Below, one piece after another: positions 1 to 8,133 of a stretch of 40,058 nt of DNA (its first letter is position 1; every line of letters starts with the position of its first letter). The notes under the pieces were generated by a model that did not search any database, was not told the DNA's origin, and saw only the letters and a program-made list of their open reading frames with translations. Location: contig CAIKVZ010000318.1 in the NCBI GenBank assembly GCA_903830985.1, positions 1-40,058 on the forward strand. Direction: 5' to 3'. The translations under genes and the position numbers were made by a program. The DNA is from an uncultured beta proteobacterium (lineage in GTDB: Bacteria; Pseudomonadota; Gammaproteobacteria; Burkholderiales; Burkholderiaceae_C).

Positions 1-807
1 CAAAACGTCGTGGTGCTGCGCGAGCCCGAAGACCTCGCACCCTGGCTGAGCCCGCTGGAAGACATGCTGCCCTCGCACGCCGACTATGGACTGGGCGTGC
101 GCGCCAACGACCGGCTCGTGGTCGAGCGCCACATGACGGGCACGGTGGTCGGTTGCGACACCCTGACCGTGAACGGGCAGCACCGCCTGCTGGGCGTGAA
201 CGAAAAGCGTTTCTTTGAGCCGCCCTCTTTCGCGATCCAGGGTGGTTGCTTTATTCCCAACGGGCCGGCTTACCAGGAGATCGAAGACTATGTCTTCAGT
301 ACGCTGGACGCGGTCGGCTTTGACTGGGGCGCCAGCCACGTGGAACTGATGCTGGCACCCGAAGGCCCCCGGCTCATCGAGATCAACGCCCGCTTGGTCG
401 GCGCCAAGATACCCCGACTGGTCGGCTACGCGCTGGGTCGTTCGCTGCACGACGACCTGATCAGCGTGCACCTGGGCCGATGGCCGCAGCAGCCCATTTG
501 CGCTGACCTGTGCGGCGTGGCGGTGACGCGATGGATCGTCGCCGACTCCGAAGGCATTCTGCAAAGCGTCACCACCCCGGACTGGACAGACCCGCGCATC
601 CGCTGCGTCGAACTGGTGAAGCAGCCCGGGGACCCGGTGCGCCGACCGTTTGAAAACGCCGACCGCATCGGCTACGTCATGGCGTGCGCGGCGCACCGCG
701 TTGAGGCCGAGGCGCTGGCCGAAGCCTTTGTGGCACAGACCACGGTGACTCTGCAGGCCGCACCCTCCTTTCATGCAACAAGAACCTTGGCCGACTGCAC
801 ACCATGA
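1..807 (+). CDS. ATP-grasp domain ligase, C-terminal part (5' truncated by window)
   Basis: The reading frame is open from the first base, so the N-terminus lies outside the window. The visible 268 codons contain the second half of an ATP-grasp fold. A segment reading VVERHMTG.VVGCDTLTV resembles the central beta-sheet of the carboxylate-amine ligase group. The metal and ATP-binding segment HVELML..GPRLIEINARL carries the expected Glu and the E-x-N pair. The C-terminal domain (IGYVMACAAHRVEAEALAEAF) resembles that of L-amino-acid ligases and biotin-carboxylase-like proteins. Such enzymes activate a carboxylate as an acylphosphate and join it to an amine or thiol; the substrate here is unknown. 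The TGA stop overlaps the ATG of the following Bug protein (ATGA), so the two are probably translated together. Fold assignment is firm, specific function is not. Confidence 0.85.
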   Translation, partial: QNVVVLREPEDLAPWLSPLEDMLPSHADYGLGVRANDRLVVERHMTGTVVGCDTLTVNGQHRLLGVNEKRFFEPPSFAIQGGCFIPNGPAYQEIEDYVFSTLDAVGFDWGASHVELMLAPEGPRLIEINARLVGAKIPRLVGYALGRSLHDDLISVHLGRWPQQPICADLCGVAVTRWIVADSEGILQSVTTPDWTDPRIRCVELVKQPGDPVRRPFENADRIGYVMACAAHRVEAEALAEAFVAQTTVTLQAAPSFHATRTLADCTP

Positions 808-1781
808 ACCATAGACGTCAATTTCTTGCCCTCACCGGCGCAGCCCTGGCCGGTGCAGCGCTGCCATCAATGGCTTGGGCGCAGGACTATCCCAACAAGC
901 CAATCCATTTCGTCGTGCCCCTGGCGGGCGGCGGTTCCGCCGACCTGTTGGCACGACTGGTGGCGCAACACCTGAGCCAGCGCTTCGGGCAGCCGGTCCT
1001 CGTGGAACTGCGCCCGGGCGGCGGCACCGTCATTGGCAGCAACCTGGTGGCCCACGCCAACCCCGACGGCTACACCATTTTATTCATTGCCAACAGTCTG
1101 GTCATCAATGACAAATTGCACAGCCACCTGCCCTACAAGGGCATGAAGGCCTTTGAGCCCGTGGCGCTGATGGTGAACTCGCCCCAGGTACTGGCGGTGA
1201 ATCCCGCCAGTACCTATCACAGCCTGAAGGAATGGCTGGACGCAGCGCATGCCACGCCCGACCGCATCTCCCTGGCCAGCCTGGGCCCAGCCACGACACA
1301 GCACATGGCCGCTGCAGCGCTGCAGGCTGCGACCGGCGCGGCGCTCATCTATGTGCCTTTTACCGGCGGCGCCCTGGCGGTCAACGCCGTGCTCGGTGGC
1401 CATGTGGACAGCGTGCTGGGCAATCTGGCGGAGATGTCAGCGCACATCGAAACCGACCGACTGCGACCCCTGGCCGTCTGCTCGGCGCAGCGCCTGCCAA
1501 CGCTGCTACAGGTTCCCACCATCGCCGAGTCTGGCTATCCCGGCTTTGAAGCCACAGCCTGGTTTGGGGTGGCAGCGCCCGCAGGAACGCCGCCCGCGGT
1601 GATCGCCCTCTTGGCCGACGGCCTGAAGTCGGCCATGAGCGACCCCGTGATACGCCAGCAACTCGAGTCGCACGGCCTGCAGACCGCCTACCTGGGCCCC
1701 ACCGCACTGGCCTCGCACATCACGCAGCAATACGGCCGTTACGCCCACCTGATCGACGACGCCAAAATCACGGTGCAGTGA
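804..1781 (+). CDS. Bug/TctC-family periplasmic solute-binding protein
   Basis: A 325-residue protein with a signal peptide of about 26 residues ending AWA-QDYP. The segment HRRQFLAL before the hydrophobic stretch looks like a twin-arginine signal. The mature part begins with YPNKPIHFVVPLAGGG, the typical start of tripartite tricarboxylate transporter receptors, and continues with RPGGGTVIGSN, VPFTGG and PTIAESGYPGFEA, all hallmarks of the Bug family. These proteins bind carboxylates or other small organics in the periplasm, and many are orphans without membrane subunits. No tctA/tctB-like gene follows here. The start overlaps the ATP-grasp gene by four bases. The 3' end overlaps that of the convergent xdhC by 14 bp. 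Confidence 0.93.
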   Translation: MNHRRQFLALTGAALAGAALPSMAWAQDYPNKPIHFVVPLAGGGSADLLARLVAQHLSQRFGQPVLVELRPGGGTVIGSNLVAHANPDGYTILFIANSLVINDKLHSHLPYKGMKAFEPVALMVNSPQVLAVNPASTYHSLKEWLDAAHATPDRISLASLGPATTQHMAAAALQAATGAALIYVPFTGGALAVNAVLGGHVDSVLGNLAEMSAHIETDRLRPLAVCSAQRLPTLLQVPTIAESGYPGFEATAWFGVAAPAGTPPAVIALLADGLKSAMSDPVIRQQLESHGLQTAYLGPTALASHITQQYGRYAHLIDDAKITVQ

Positions 1782-2769
1782 ACGTATCTCCGGCGCCCGC
1801 ATCCGTTGGCCGGTTCCTGACCTGAACGATCTGCGCCACGATAGACACGGCAATCTCCGCCGGCGTGCGAGCGCCCAGATCGAGGCCGACCGGGCCATGC
1901 AGGCGCGCCAGGGCTTGCTCACTCAAGTCGAAATGCTCGGCCAGGCGCTGTTTGCGCTTTTGCTGGTTGGCGCGCGAACCCAAGGCGCCGACATAAAAGG
2001 CCTCGGATTGCAGCGCCTCGATCAGCGCCATGTCGTCCAGTTTGGGATCGTGCGTGAGGGCCACGACCGCGGTGTGGGCATCGGGCACGAGTTCGCGCAC
2101 CACGTCGTCGGGCATGCCGGGCAGGCGACGCCCGCAGGCAGCGGCCGTGGCCGGGCCTGGCGCATAGCCTTCGCGCGGGTCGCACACCAGCACGTCAAAG
2201 TCGAGCATCGCAGCCATCTGCGCCACCGCTTGCGACAACTGCCCCGCGCCAATCAGCAGCAACCGCCAGCGCGGGCCGAAGACCGTGGTCAGGGTGGCGC
2301 CGTCGAACTGCATGGCCTGGCCGCGCACCGCCTGGCCCAACTGCACGTCCCCCGTCGCCAAGGTCAAGGTGCGCGCCACCAGTTGATGCGCGCCGGTCCA
2401 CTGCAGCAGCTGCGCTATCCAGTGGCTGTCGAGCAGCGGCTCCTGCACCAGGCGCAGCGTGCCGCCGCAGGGCAGGCCAAAGCGGGAGGCTTCTTCGCGC
2501 GTCACGCCATAGGCGATCAGCGCTGGCAGCGGCGAAGCGCTGCCAGCGGCCGCGGCGAAGCTGGCGCGGGTGCGGGCGATCAGGTCGTCCTCGACGCAGC
2601 CGCCCGAGACCGAACCACTCACCACGCCGTCGTCGCGCACCGCCAGCAAGGCGCCCGGCGGGCGCGGCGCGCTGCCCCAGGTCTGCACCACGGTCACCAG
2701 CGTCACGGCATGGCCGGCGGCGCGCCACTGCAGCGCATCGCTCAGCACCACGAGATCAAGACTCTCCAT
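1768..2769 (-). CDS. xdhC: XdhC/CoxI-family molybdenum-hydroxylase maturation protein
   Basis: A 333-residue protein with the two XdhC/CoxI domains. The N-terminal half has VTLVTVVQTWGSAPRPPGALLAV and VSGSVSGGCVEDDL, including the conserved Cys. The C-terminal Rossmann half has LLLIGAGQLSQAVAQMA and FYVGALGSRANQQKR. Characterised XdhC binds molybdenum cofactor, promotes its sulfuration and delivers it to xanthine-dehydrogenase-type enzymes. The ATG is preceded by GAGGAG at good spacing. It diverges from livJ across about 147 bp that contain the inferred TetR operator. This supports a role as maturation factor for the molybdenum hydroxylase at 8122-11856, although that operon is 5 kb away. The Mo subunit itself is not adjacent. 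Confidence 0.92.
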   Translation of the reverse strand: MESLDLVVLSDALQWRAAGHAVTLVTVVQTWGSAPRPPGALLAVRDDGVVSGSVSGGCVEDDLIARTRASFAAAAGSASPLPALIAYGVTREEASRFGLPCGGTLRLVQEPLLDSHWIAQLLQWTGAHQLVARTLTLATGDVQLGQAVRGQAMQFDGATLTTVFGPRWRLLLIGAGQLSQAVAQMAAMLDFDVLVCDPREGYAPGPATAAACGRRLPGMPDDVVRELVPDAHTAVVALTHDPKLDDMALIEALQSEAFYVGALGSRANQQKRKQRLAEHFDLSEQALARLHGPVGLDLGARTPAEIAVSIVAQIVQVRNRPTDAGAGDTFTAP

Positions 2770-2837
2770 GAGAACTCCTCTTTTTACCTGGCCACACCCT
2801 ACGTCCTGGCCGACATTCAGGCTCAGGAAATCCCGTA

Positions 2838-2853
2838 TTGACCAGAAGGTAAA
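2838..2853. promoter_or_regulatory. Putative TetR operator (copy 1), xdhC-livJ intergenic
   Basis: The sequence TTGACC-AGAA-GGTAAA is an interrupted palindrome with one mismatched arm position, followed by TAAT. The same arms with a different 4-bp spacer (TTGACC-ATCG-GGTAAA, again followed by TAAT) occur on the opposite strand in the coxG-tetR intergenic region. The TTGACC arm could also act as a -35 element, with TACTAT at 2859-2864 as a -10 (15-bp spacer), so a bound repressor would block the livJ promoter. Identity as an operator is inferred from palindromy, position and recurrence. Confidence 0.6.
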
Positions 2854-2916
2854 TAATGTACTATCATTTCCACAGCGGGCATTGAAACCGCCATTTTCAT
2901 ACCAACAGGAGACAGC

Positions 2917-4164
2917 ATGAAGACTTCAGACAATGGCAAGACCCGCCGTCAGGCGCTCCAGACCCTGGCCGGCGGTAGCCTGGCGCTGGGTGCGCTGACA
3001 CTGCCGCGCCTGGTGCAGGCGCAGGCTGAGCCGATCCGCATCGGCTTTCCGGTGCCGCTGACCGGCGCCTTTGCCGCCGAAGCGCAGGCCGTGGTGCGCG
3101 GCGCGGAACTGGCTATCAAGGAATTCAACGACGCCGGCGGCCTGAACGGCACCAAGGCCGAATTGCTGGTGCGCGACGACAAGCTCAACCCCCAGGAAGC
3201 GGCCACGCGCACCATCGAACTGATCGACAAAGACAAGGCCAACTTCATCGTGGGATCGGTCTCTTCGGCGGTGCAGCTGTCGGTGAACAACGTCACCAAG
3301 CAGCGCAAGGTCATCTTCAATTCGATCAGCCAGTCCGACACCATCAACGAGGCCAAGGACTGGAGCCGCTACACCTTCCACGAGTGCCTGAATCCCCATA
3401 TGACGGCCGGCGCCGTGGCGCGCTACGCAATTCCCAAGATGGGCAAGAAGGTGGTGTTCCTCACCGCCGACTACGCCTATGGCCACGAGATGGCGCGCGG
3501 CTTTGTGACCGCCGGCAAGGCCCTGGGCATGGAGGTGCTGGCCGACATCCGCCATCCGCTGGGAACGACCGACTTTTCCAGCTATTTCCCGAAGATCCTG
3601 GCGCTCAAGCCCGAGGTGCTGATCGTCTGCAACTTCGGTCGCGACCAGCAGATCGCCTTCAAGCAGGCGAATGATTTTGGCGTCAAGCAGCAGGTGAAGA
3701 TCATCGCGCCGCTGCTCATGCACAACGGCCGCATGGTCGACGGCCACAAGGCCTACGAAGGCATCATCGGCGGCACCGGTTACTACTGGGGCCTGGAGGC
3801 GACGACGCCTTCGGCGAAACGCCTGAACGACAGTTTCAAGGCCCTGCACAAGGGCCTGTACCCCACGGATTACGCCAGCCTGGGCTACGCCGGCGTGCGC
3901 AATGTGCTGGCCGCCGTCAAGGCAGCGGGCACGGTCGACACGGAAAAGGTAGTGACCGCGCTGCGTGCCATCAAGGGCGATTTGTACAAGGGCAACGTCC
4001 ACTTCCGCTCCTGCGACCATCAGGCCGTGCAGTCGGTGCTGATCGTTGAATCCAAGGACAAGGCGCAGGCCGCGAACGACCAGGACATCTTCAAGATCCT
4101 GGCGATCGAGACCTTCGACGAGAGCAAGCTGCGCAGCTGCAGCGAGCTCGGGCACCCGGCCTGA
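2917..4164 (+). CDS. livJ: Branched-chain-type ABC transporter substrate-binding protein
   Basis: A 415-residue periplasmic binding protein of the Peripla_BP_6/LivJ type. It starts with a Tat-like signal peptide (TRRQALQTLAGG, cleavage near VQAQ-AEP). The mature start IRIGFPVPLTGAFAAEAQ and the segment GAELAIKEFNDAGG are typical of the family. AGGAG lies 5 bp before the ATG. It heads the livJHMGF operon and supplies ligand to LivH/LivM. Family members carry leucine/isoleucine/valine, amides, urea, or aromatic and heterocyclic acids, so the symbol names the fold and not the substrate. A 243-bp gap with a REP-like repeat separates it from livH, which could allow higher expression of the binding protein than of the membrane subunits. 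Confidence 0.93.
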   Translation: MKTSDNGKTRRQALQTLAGGSLALGALTLPRLVQAQAEPIRIGFPVPLTGAFAAEAQAVVRGAELAIKEFNDAGGLNGTKAELLVRDDKLNPQEAATRTIELIDKDKANFIVGSVSSAVQLSVNNVTKQRKVIFNSISQSDTINEAKDWSRYTFHECLNPHMTAGAVARYAIPKMGKKVVFLTADYAYGHEMARGFVTAGKALGMEVLADIRHPLGTTDFSSYFPKILALKPEVLIVCNFGRDQQIAFKQANDFGVKQQVKIIAPLLMHNGRMVDGHKAYEGIIGGTGYYWGLEATTPSAKRLNDSFKALHKGLYPTDYASLGYAGVRNVLAAVKAAGTVDTEKVVTALRAIKGDLYKGNVHFRSCDHQAVQSVLIVESKDKAQAANDQDIFKILAIETFDESKLRSCSELGHPA

Positions 4165-4180
4165 AACGGGATCGCCGGAC

Positions 4181-4348
4181 TCGTCATTGCGAGCCACAGT
4201 TCCGGCCCGAGGCTGCAATCGGACCACGAACCACAGTCGTCATTGCGACTGCCGCGTCGCATCGCTCCTCGCAGTGACGGCCAGCGAAGCAATCCATGGC
4301 ATGAATTCATGGATTGCCACGGCCCTTCGGGCCTCGCAATGACGGTCG
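4181..4348. repeat. REP/BIME-like palindromic repeat element in livJ-livH gap
   Basis: The interval begins with CGTCATTGCGAG, contains a second CGTCATTGCGAC near 4239, and ends with the inverted CTCGCAATGACGGTCGA. Inside are the hairpin AATCCATG...CATGGATT (about 4291-4315) and GGCCC-TTC-GGGCC (4321-4333). The TCATTGCGA/TCGCAATGA termini with internal GCAATCC/GGATTGC blocks resemble a palindromic intergenic repeat that I recall from many bacterial genomes. A degenerate relative lies at 36630-36665. It fills most of the livJ-livH spacer. Confidence 0.7.
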
Positions 4349-4407
4349 ACACTGTCAGGCCGTGAGTAGCAATCAACCGTCGTTCGCCAACAACCCCAGG
4401 TAGCCAA

Positions 4408-5289
4408 GTGGAACTCTCCTTCAATCTCATCGTGCAGCAACTGGTCACCGGACTGGCACTCGGTTCCATCTACGTGCTGGTCGGGGTCGGTCTGTCGCTG
4501 GTGTTCGGCCTGCTGACCGTCGTCAACTTCGCCCACGGCGCCTTCTTCATGGTCGGCGCCTACGTGGGCGTTTTCGTGTTCGCGCGCAGCGGCAATTTCT
4601 GGGTCTGCATGGTGGCCGTGCCGCTGATCACCGGCGCCCTGGGCATGCTGGTGGAGCGCTTCCTGGTGCGCCCGCTGTACGGACGCGGCATCGACTACCC
4701 GCTGCTGCTGACCTTTGGCCTGGCCTACGTGATGATGGACGTGATCCGCATGGCCTTTGGCGTGCAGGGCGAGCCCTTCGATACGCCCGAGGCGCTGCAG
4801 GGTGCGGTCGACATCGGCGTCGGCATGTTCCCGCTGTACCGCCTGTTCCTGATCGCGGTGACAGCCGTCATCTTGCTGGCGCTGTGGCTGCTGCTGGAGA
4901 AGACGCGCTTCGGCCTGATCGTGCGCGCCGGCGCGCGCGACCCGCAGGTGCTGCGCGTGCTGGGCATCAACGTGTCCACCGTGTGGCTCGCCATCTTCGG
5001 CGTGGGCAGCGCCATTGCCGGCCTGGCCGGGCTGCTGGCCGCGCCCATGCGAGGCGTCTCGCCGGAAATGGGCGTGCCCATCCTGATCGAGGCCTTTGTC
5101 ATCACCGTCGTCGGCGGCATGGGGTCGCTGGCCGGCGCCATTGCCGCGGGCCTGCTGGTCGGCGTGGTGGTCAGTTTCACCACGCTGTTCGAACCCGAAC
5201 TGGCGGAATTTTCCATGTTCGCGCTGATGGCGATCACGCTGATCTTCAAACCCAACGGACTGTTCGGCCGCAAGGGCCTGATGAGCTGA
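4408..5289 (+). CDS. livH: Branched-chain-type ABC transporter permease LivH
   Basis: A 293-residue inner-membrane permease with about eight hydrophobic segments. It opens with the family pattern LVTGLALGSIYVLVGVGLSLVFGLLTVVNFAHG and carries the cytoplasmic coupling region near RFGLIVRAGARDPQVLRVLGIN, followed by FVITVVGGMGSLAGA. It forms the translocation pore with LivM. The start codon is GTG; CCAGG just upstream is only a weak ribosome-binding site. It lies 7 bp before livM. No defects are seen. Confidence 0.94.
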   Translation: MELSFNLIVQQLVTGLALGSIYVLVGVGLSLVFGLLTVVNFAHGAFFMVGAYVGVFVFARSGNFWVCMVAVPLITGALGMLVERFLVRPLYGRGIDYPLLLTFGLAYVMMDVIRMAFGVQGEPFDTPEALQGAVDIGVGMFPLYRLFLIAVTAVILLALWLLLEKTRFGLIVRAGARDPQVLRVLGINVSTVWLAIFGVGSAIAGLAGLLAAPMRGVSPEMGVPILIEAFVITVVGGMGSLAGAIAAGLLVGVVVSFTTLFEPELAEFSMFALMAITLIFKPNGLFGRKGLMS

Positions 5290-5296
5290 ACGCCCC

Positions 5297-6259
5297 ATGA
5301 AAACCGATACCTCCCCCGCCTTCTGGCAGTCCGTGCTGGCCCGATACCCGGCGCTCGCCGTGCTGGCCCTGCTGACTGTTTTCCCGCTGGTCTTCCCTTT
5401 CCACTCGCTGGCCACCAACATTCTGCTGTTCGGCCTGTTCGCCGCCGGCTACAACCTGACCTTCGGCTACACCGGCAAGCTGTCCTTTGGTCACGCGGCA
5501 TTCTTTGGCGGCGGTGCCTATGGCTGCGGCATCCTGATCTCCCAGTACAACGTCGCCTGGCCGCTGGCGATTGTGTTCGGCGTGGCACTGGCCGGCCTGA
5601 TCGCGCTGGCCATGGGCTTGCTGGCCATGCGCACCCGCGGCATCTACTTCGCCATGGTGACGCTGGCGCTGGCGCAATGCGTCTACTTCCTGTTCTTCCA
5701 TGCCACCAGCCTGACCGGTGGCGACAACGGCTTGCGCGGCGTGAACCTGAACCGCGTCGACCTGGGCTTCGTGCAACTCGACCTGCTCAATCCCCTGGTC
5801 AAGTACTACTTCATGCTGTGCTTCGTGGCCGTCGCCCTCGGCCTGATCGGCCGCTTGCTGGACTCCCCTTTTGGCGCCGTGCTGGAGGCGCTGCGTGAGA
5901 ACGAGCATCGGGCCCGCGCCTGTGGCATCAACGTCGATCGCACAAGGCTGCTGTCGCTGCTGCTGTCGGGCCTGGTGTGCGGCCTGGCCGGCGCGCTCAA
6001 CGCCATCAACCTGTCCACCGTCTCCATCGACAGCCTGTCGTACCACACCTCGGGCCAGGTCATGATGATGACGCTGCTGGGCGGCATGGGCACCTTCTTC
6101 GGCCCCTTCCTGGGCGCGGGCATGTTCCTGGGCATCGAGCATATCGTCACCGGTTTCACCGAGCGCTGGCAACTCATCGTCGGCGTGATCTTCATCGTCC
6201 TGGTGCTGTTCTTTCCCAAGGGTGTCTGGGGAACCCTGCTGGCGAGGTACCGAAAATGA
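5297..6259 (+). CDS. livM: Branched-chain-type ABC transporter permease LivM
   Basis: A 320-residue polytopic membrane protein. The motif GYNLTFGYTGKLSFGHAAFFGGGAY is the LivM signature. The loop EALRENEHRARACGINVDRTRL matches the coupling helix region, and GGMGTFFGPFLGAG lies near the C-terminus. It pairs with LivH as the second pore subunit. It starts 7 bp after livH, and its TGA overlaps the ATG of livG (ATGA), so translation is coupled. Confidence 0.94.
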   Translation: MKTDTSPAFWQSVLARYPALAVLALLTVFPLVFPFHSLATNILLFGLFAAGYNLTFGYTGKLSFGHAAFFGGGAYGCGILISQYNVAWPLAIVFGVALAGLIALAMGLLAMRTRGIYFAMVTLALAQCVYFLFFHATSLTGGDNGLRGVNLNRVDLGFVQLDLLNPLVKYYFMLCFVAVALGLIGRLLDSPFGAVLEALRENEHRARACGINVDRTRLLSLLLSGLVCGLAGALNAINLSTVSIDSLSYHTSGQVMMMTLLGGMGTFFGPFLGAGMFLGIEHIVTGFTERWQLIVGVIFIVLVLFFPKGVWGTLLARYRK

Positions 6260-7007
6260 GCAACGACATCCTTTTGAGCACGCGCCATGTGACGAAGAAG
6301 TTTGGCGGCTTCACTGCCAACTCGGACATCAGCGTGGATTTCCATGCCGGCAAGCTCACCGCCATCATCGGACCCAACGGTGCCGGCAAGTCCACTTTTT
6401 TCAATATGGTGTCCGGTGGTCTGGAGCCGACCTCGGGCGAAATCTGGTTTGACGGGCGCAATGTCGCCGGGCTGAAACAGCACGAATTCGCCAGGATCGG
6501 CATCTCCAAGTCGTTCCAGATCACGAACCTCTTCCCGGCGCTCACGGTGCTGGAAAATGTGCGCGTGGCGGTGCAGTCGCTGCAAAGCGTCTACAACATC
6601 TGGACGCCGCGCAGCGCTCACGCGCAGTGGGTGGAACAGGCCGAGGCGCTGCTGGAACTGGTGGGCCTGCAAGACCGGCGCCGCGACCGGGCCGGGGACC
6701 TGGCCCATGGCGAACAGCGCAGCCTGGAAATCGCTGTGGCGCTGGCCTGCAACCCGAAACTGCTGCTGCTGGATGAGCCGACCGCGGGCATGAGCCCGGA
6801 GGAAACCCGCGCCATCATGAAGCTGATCCTGAAACTGCTGGAACACCGCACCATCGGCCTGGTGGAACACAAGATGAAATTGATCATGGGCGTGAGCGAC
6901 AGCATCATCGTGCTGCACCAGGGGCGGCTGCTGGTGCAGGGCAGCCCGGACGACATCCGTTCCAACGAGGAAGTGAAACGCGTCTATCTTGGCAAGGGGA
7001 ACCACTG

Positions 7008-7008
<1 letters not shown>
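6256..7008 (+). CDS. livG: Branched-chain-type ABC transporter ATPase LivG
   Basis: A 250-residue ABC ATPase. Walker A is GPNGAGKST (about residues 37-45), the Q-loop lies in ISKSFQITNLFP, the signature is LAHGEQRSLEIA (the LivG form, with HGEQ in place of SGGQ), Walker B is LLLLDEPTAGMSPEE, and the switch His is in GLVEHKMKLIM. It energises transport together with LivF. I chose the ATG overlapping the livM stop, because the frame upstream of it runs through livM and is not a gene. It overlaps livF by one base (TGATG). Confidence 0.95.
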
Positions 7009-7730
<722 letters not shown>

Positions 7731-7850
7731 CGCTGTGGATGTTTCCCAGTCAATGACCAACTTGATGGCTGGGCTCTTGTGCCGCGTGTGGCGCGATTGC
7801 GAGGTTCGAAGTTTGGAAGCCGGTGGCAGACATTGACGCAGAGGTAGGTA

Positions 7851-8053
7851 GCTCCGCGAATGTCCCCCGCGTCGGCCTGCGGCCTTTGGCTCCTCCTTAA
7901 TTTCGCTGCGCCACCTACCCCTGCATCACCGTCCACGAGCGTGCTCAGCGTGCAAGCTTCGATCACCGCGCCAGCTACTTTGCTCTGGTCGTCGTGGTAC
8001 CCGGCGCAGCGGCATAAAGGAGGAGGCCGCAGGCCGGGGGACAGCCGCGGAGC
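7851..8053. repeat. Large imperfect inverted repeat (element 1) after livF
   Basis: The left arm (7851-7920) reads GCTCCGCGAATGTCCCCCGC, then GGCCTGCGGCC, CTCCTCCTT and CGCTGCGCC. The right arm (7994-8053) holds the reverse complement of these blocks in the inverse order, with small insertions. About 70 bp lie between the arms. Block order and sequence are similar to the element at 31979-32220. No convincing gene is present in 7731-8121, so this repeat is the main content of that gap. It may be a MITE-like or REP-type dispersed element and could fold into a long hairpin in RNA. Confidence 0.6.
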
Positions 8054-8112
8054 CGGGCACCACGGCGGCCTGAGCGGGCACGAACGTCCGCCCAACATGG
8101 CCGTCATCACTC

Positions 8113-8133
8113 AAAAAATCATCACCCAGTGAT
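8113..8133 (-). terminator. Weak intrinsic terminator candidate at the end of the Mo-subunit gene
   Basis: Read on the minus strand, ATCAC-TGG-GTGAT is a 5-bp stem with a 3-base loop followed by GATTTTTT. The stem includes the TGA stop of the molybdenum-subunit gene. The short AT-rich stem makes termination efficiency doubtful. Confidence 0.35.

Noticed and set aside
2926-4227. 433-codon open frame on the minus strand
   Set aside because: Antisense to livJ and without family features.
5977-6255. In-frame extension upstream of livG
   Set aside because: It overlaps livM; the ATG overlapping the livM stop gives the normal LivG start.
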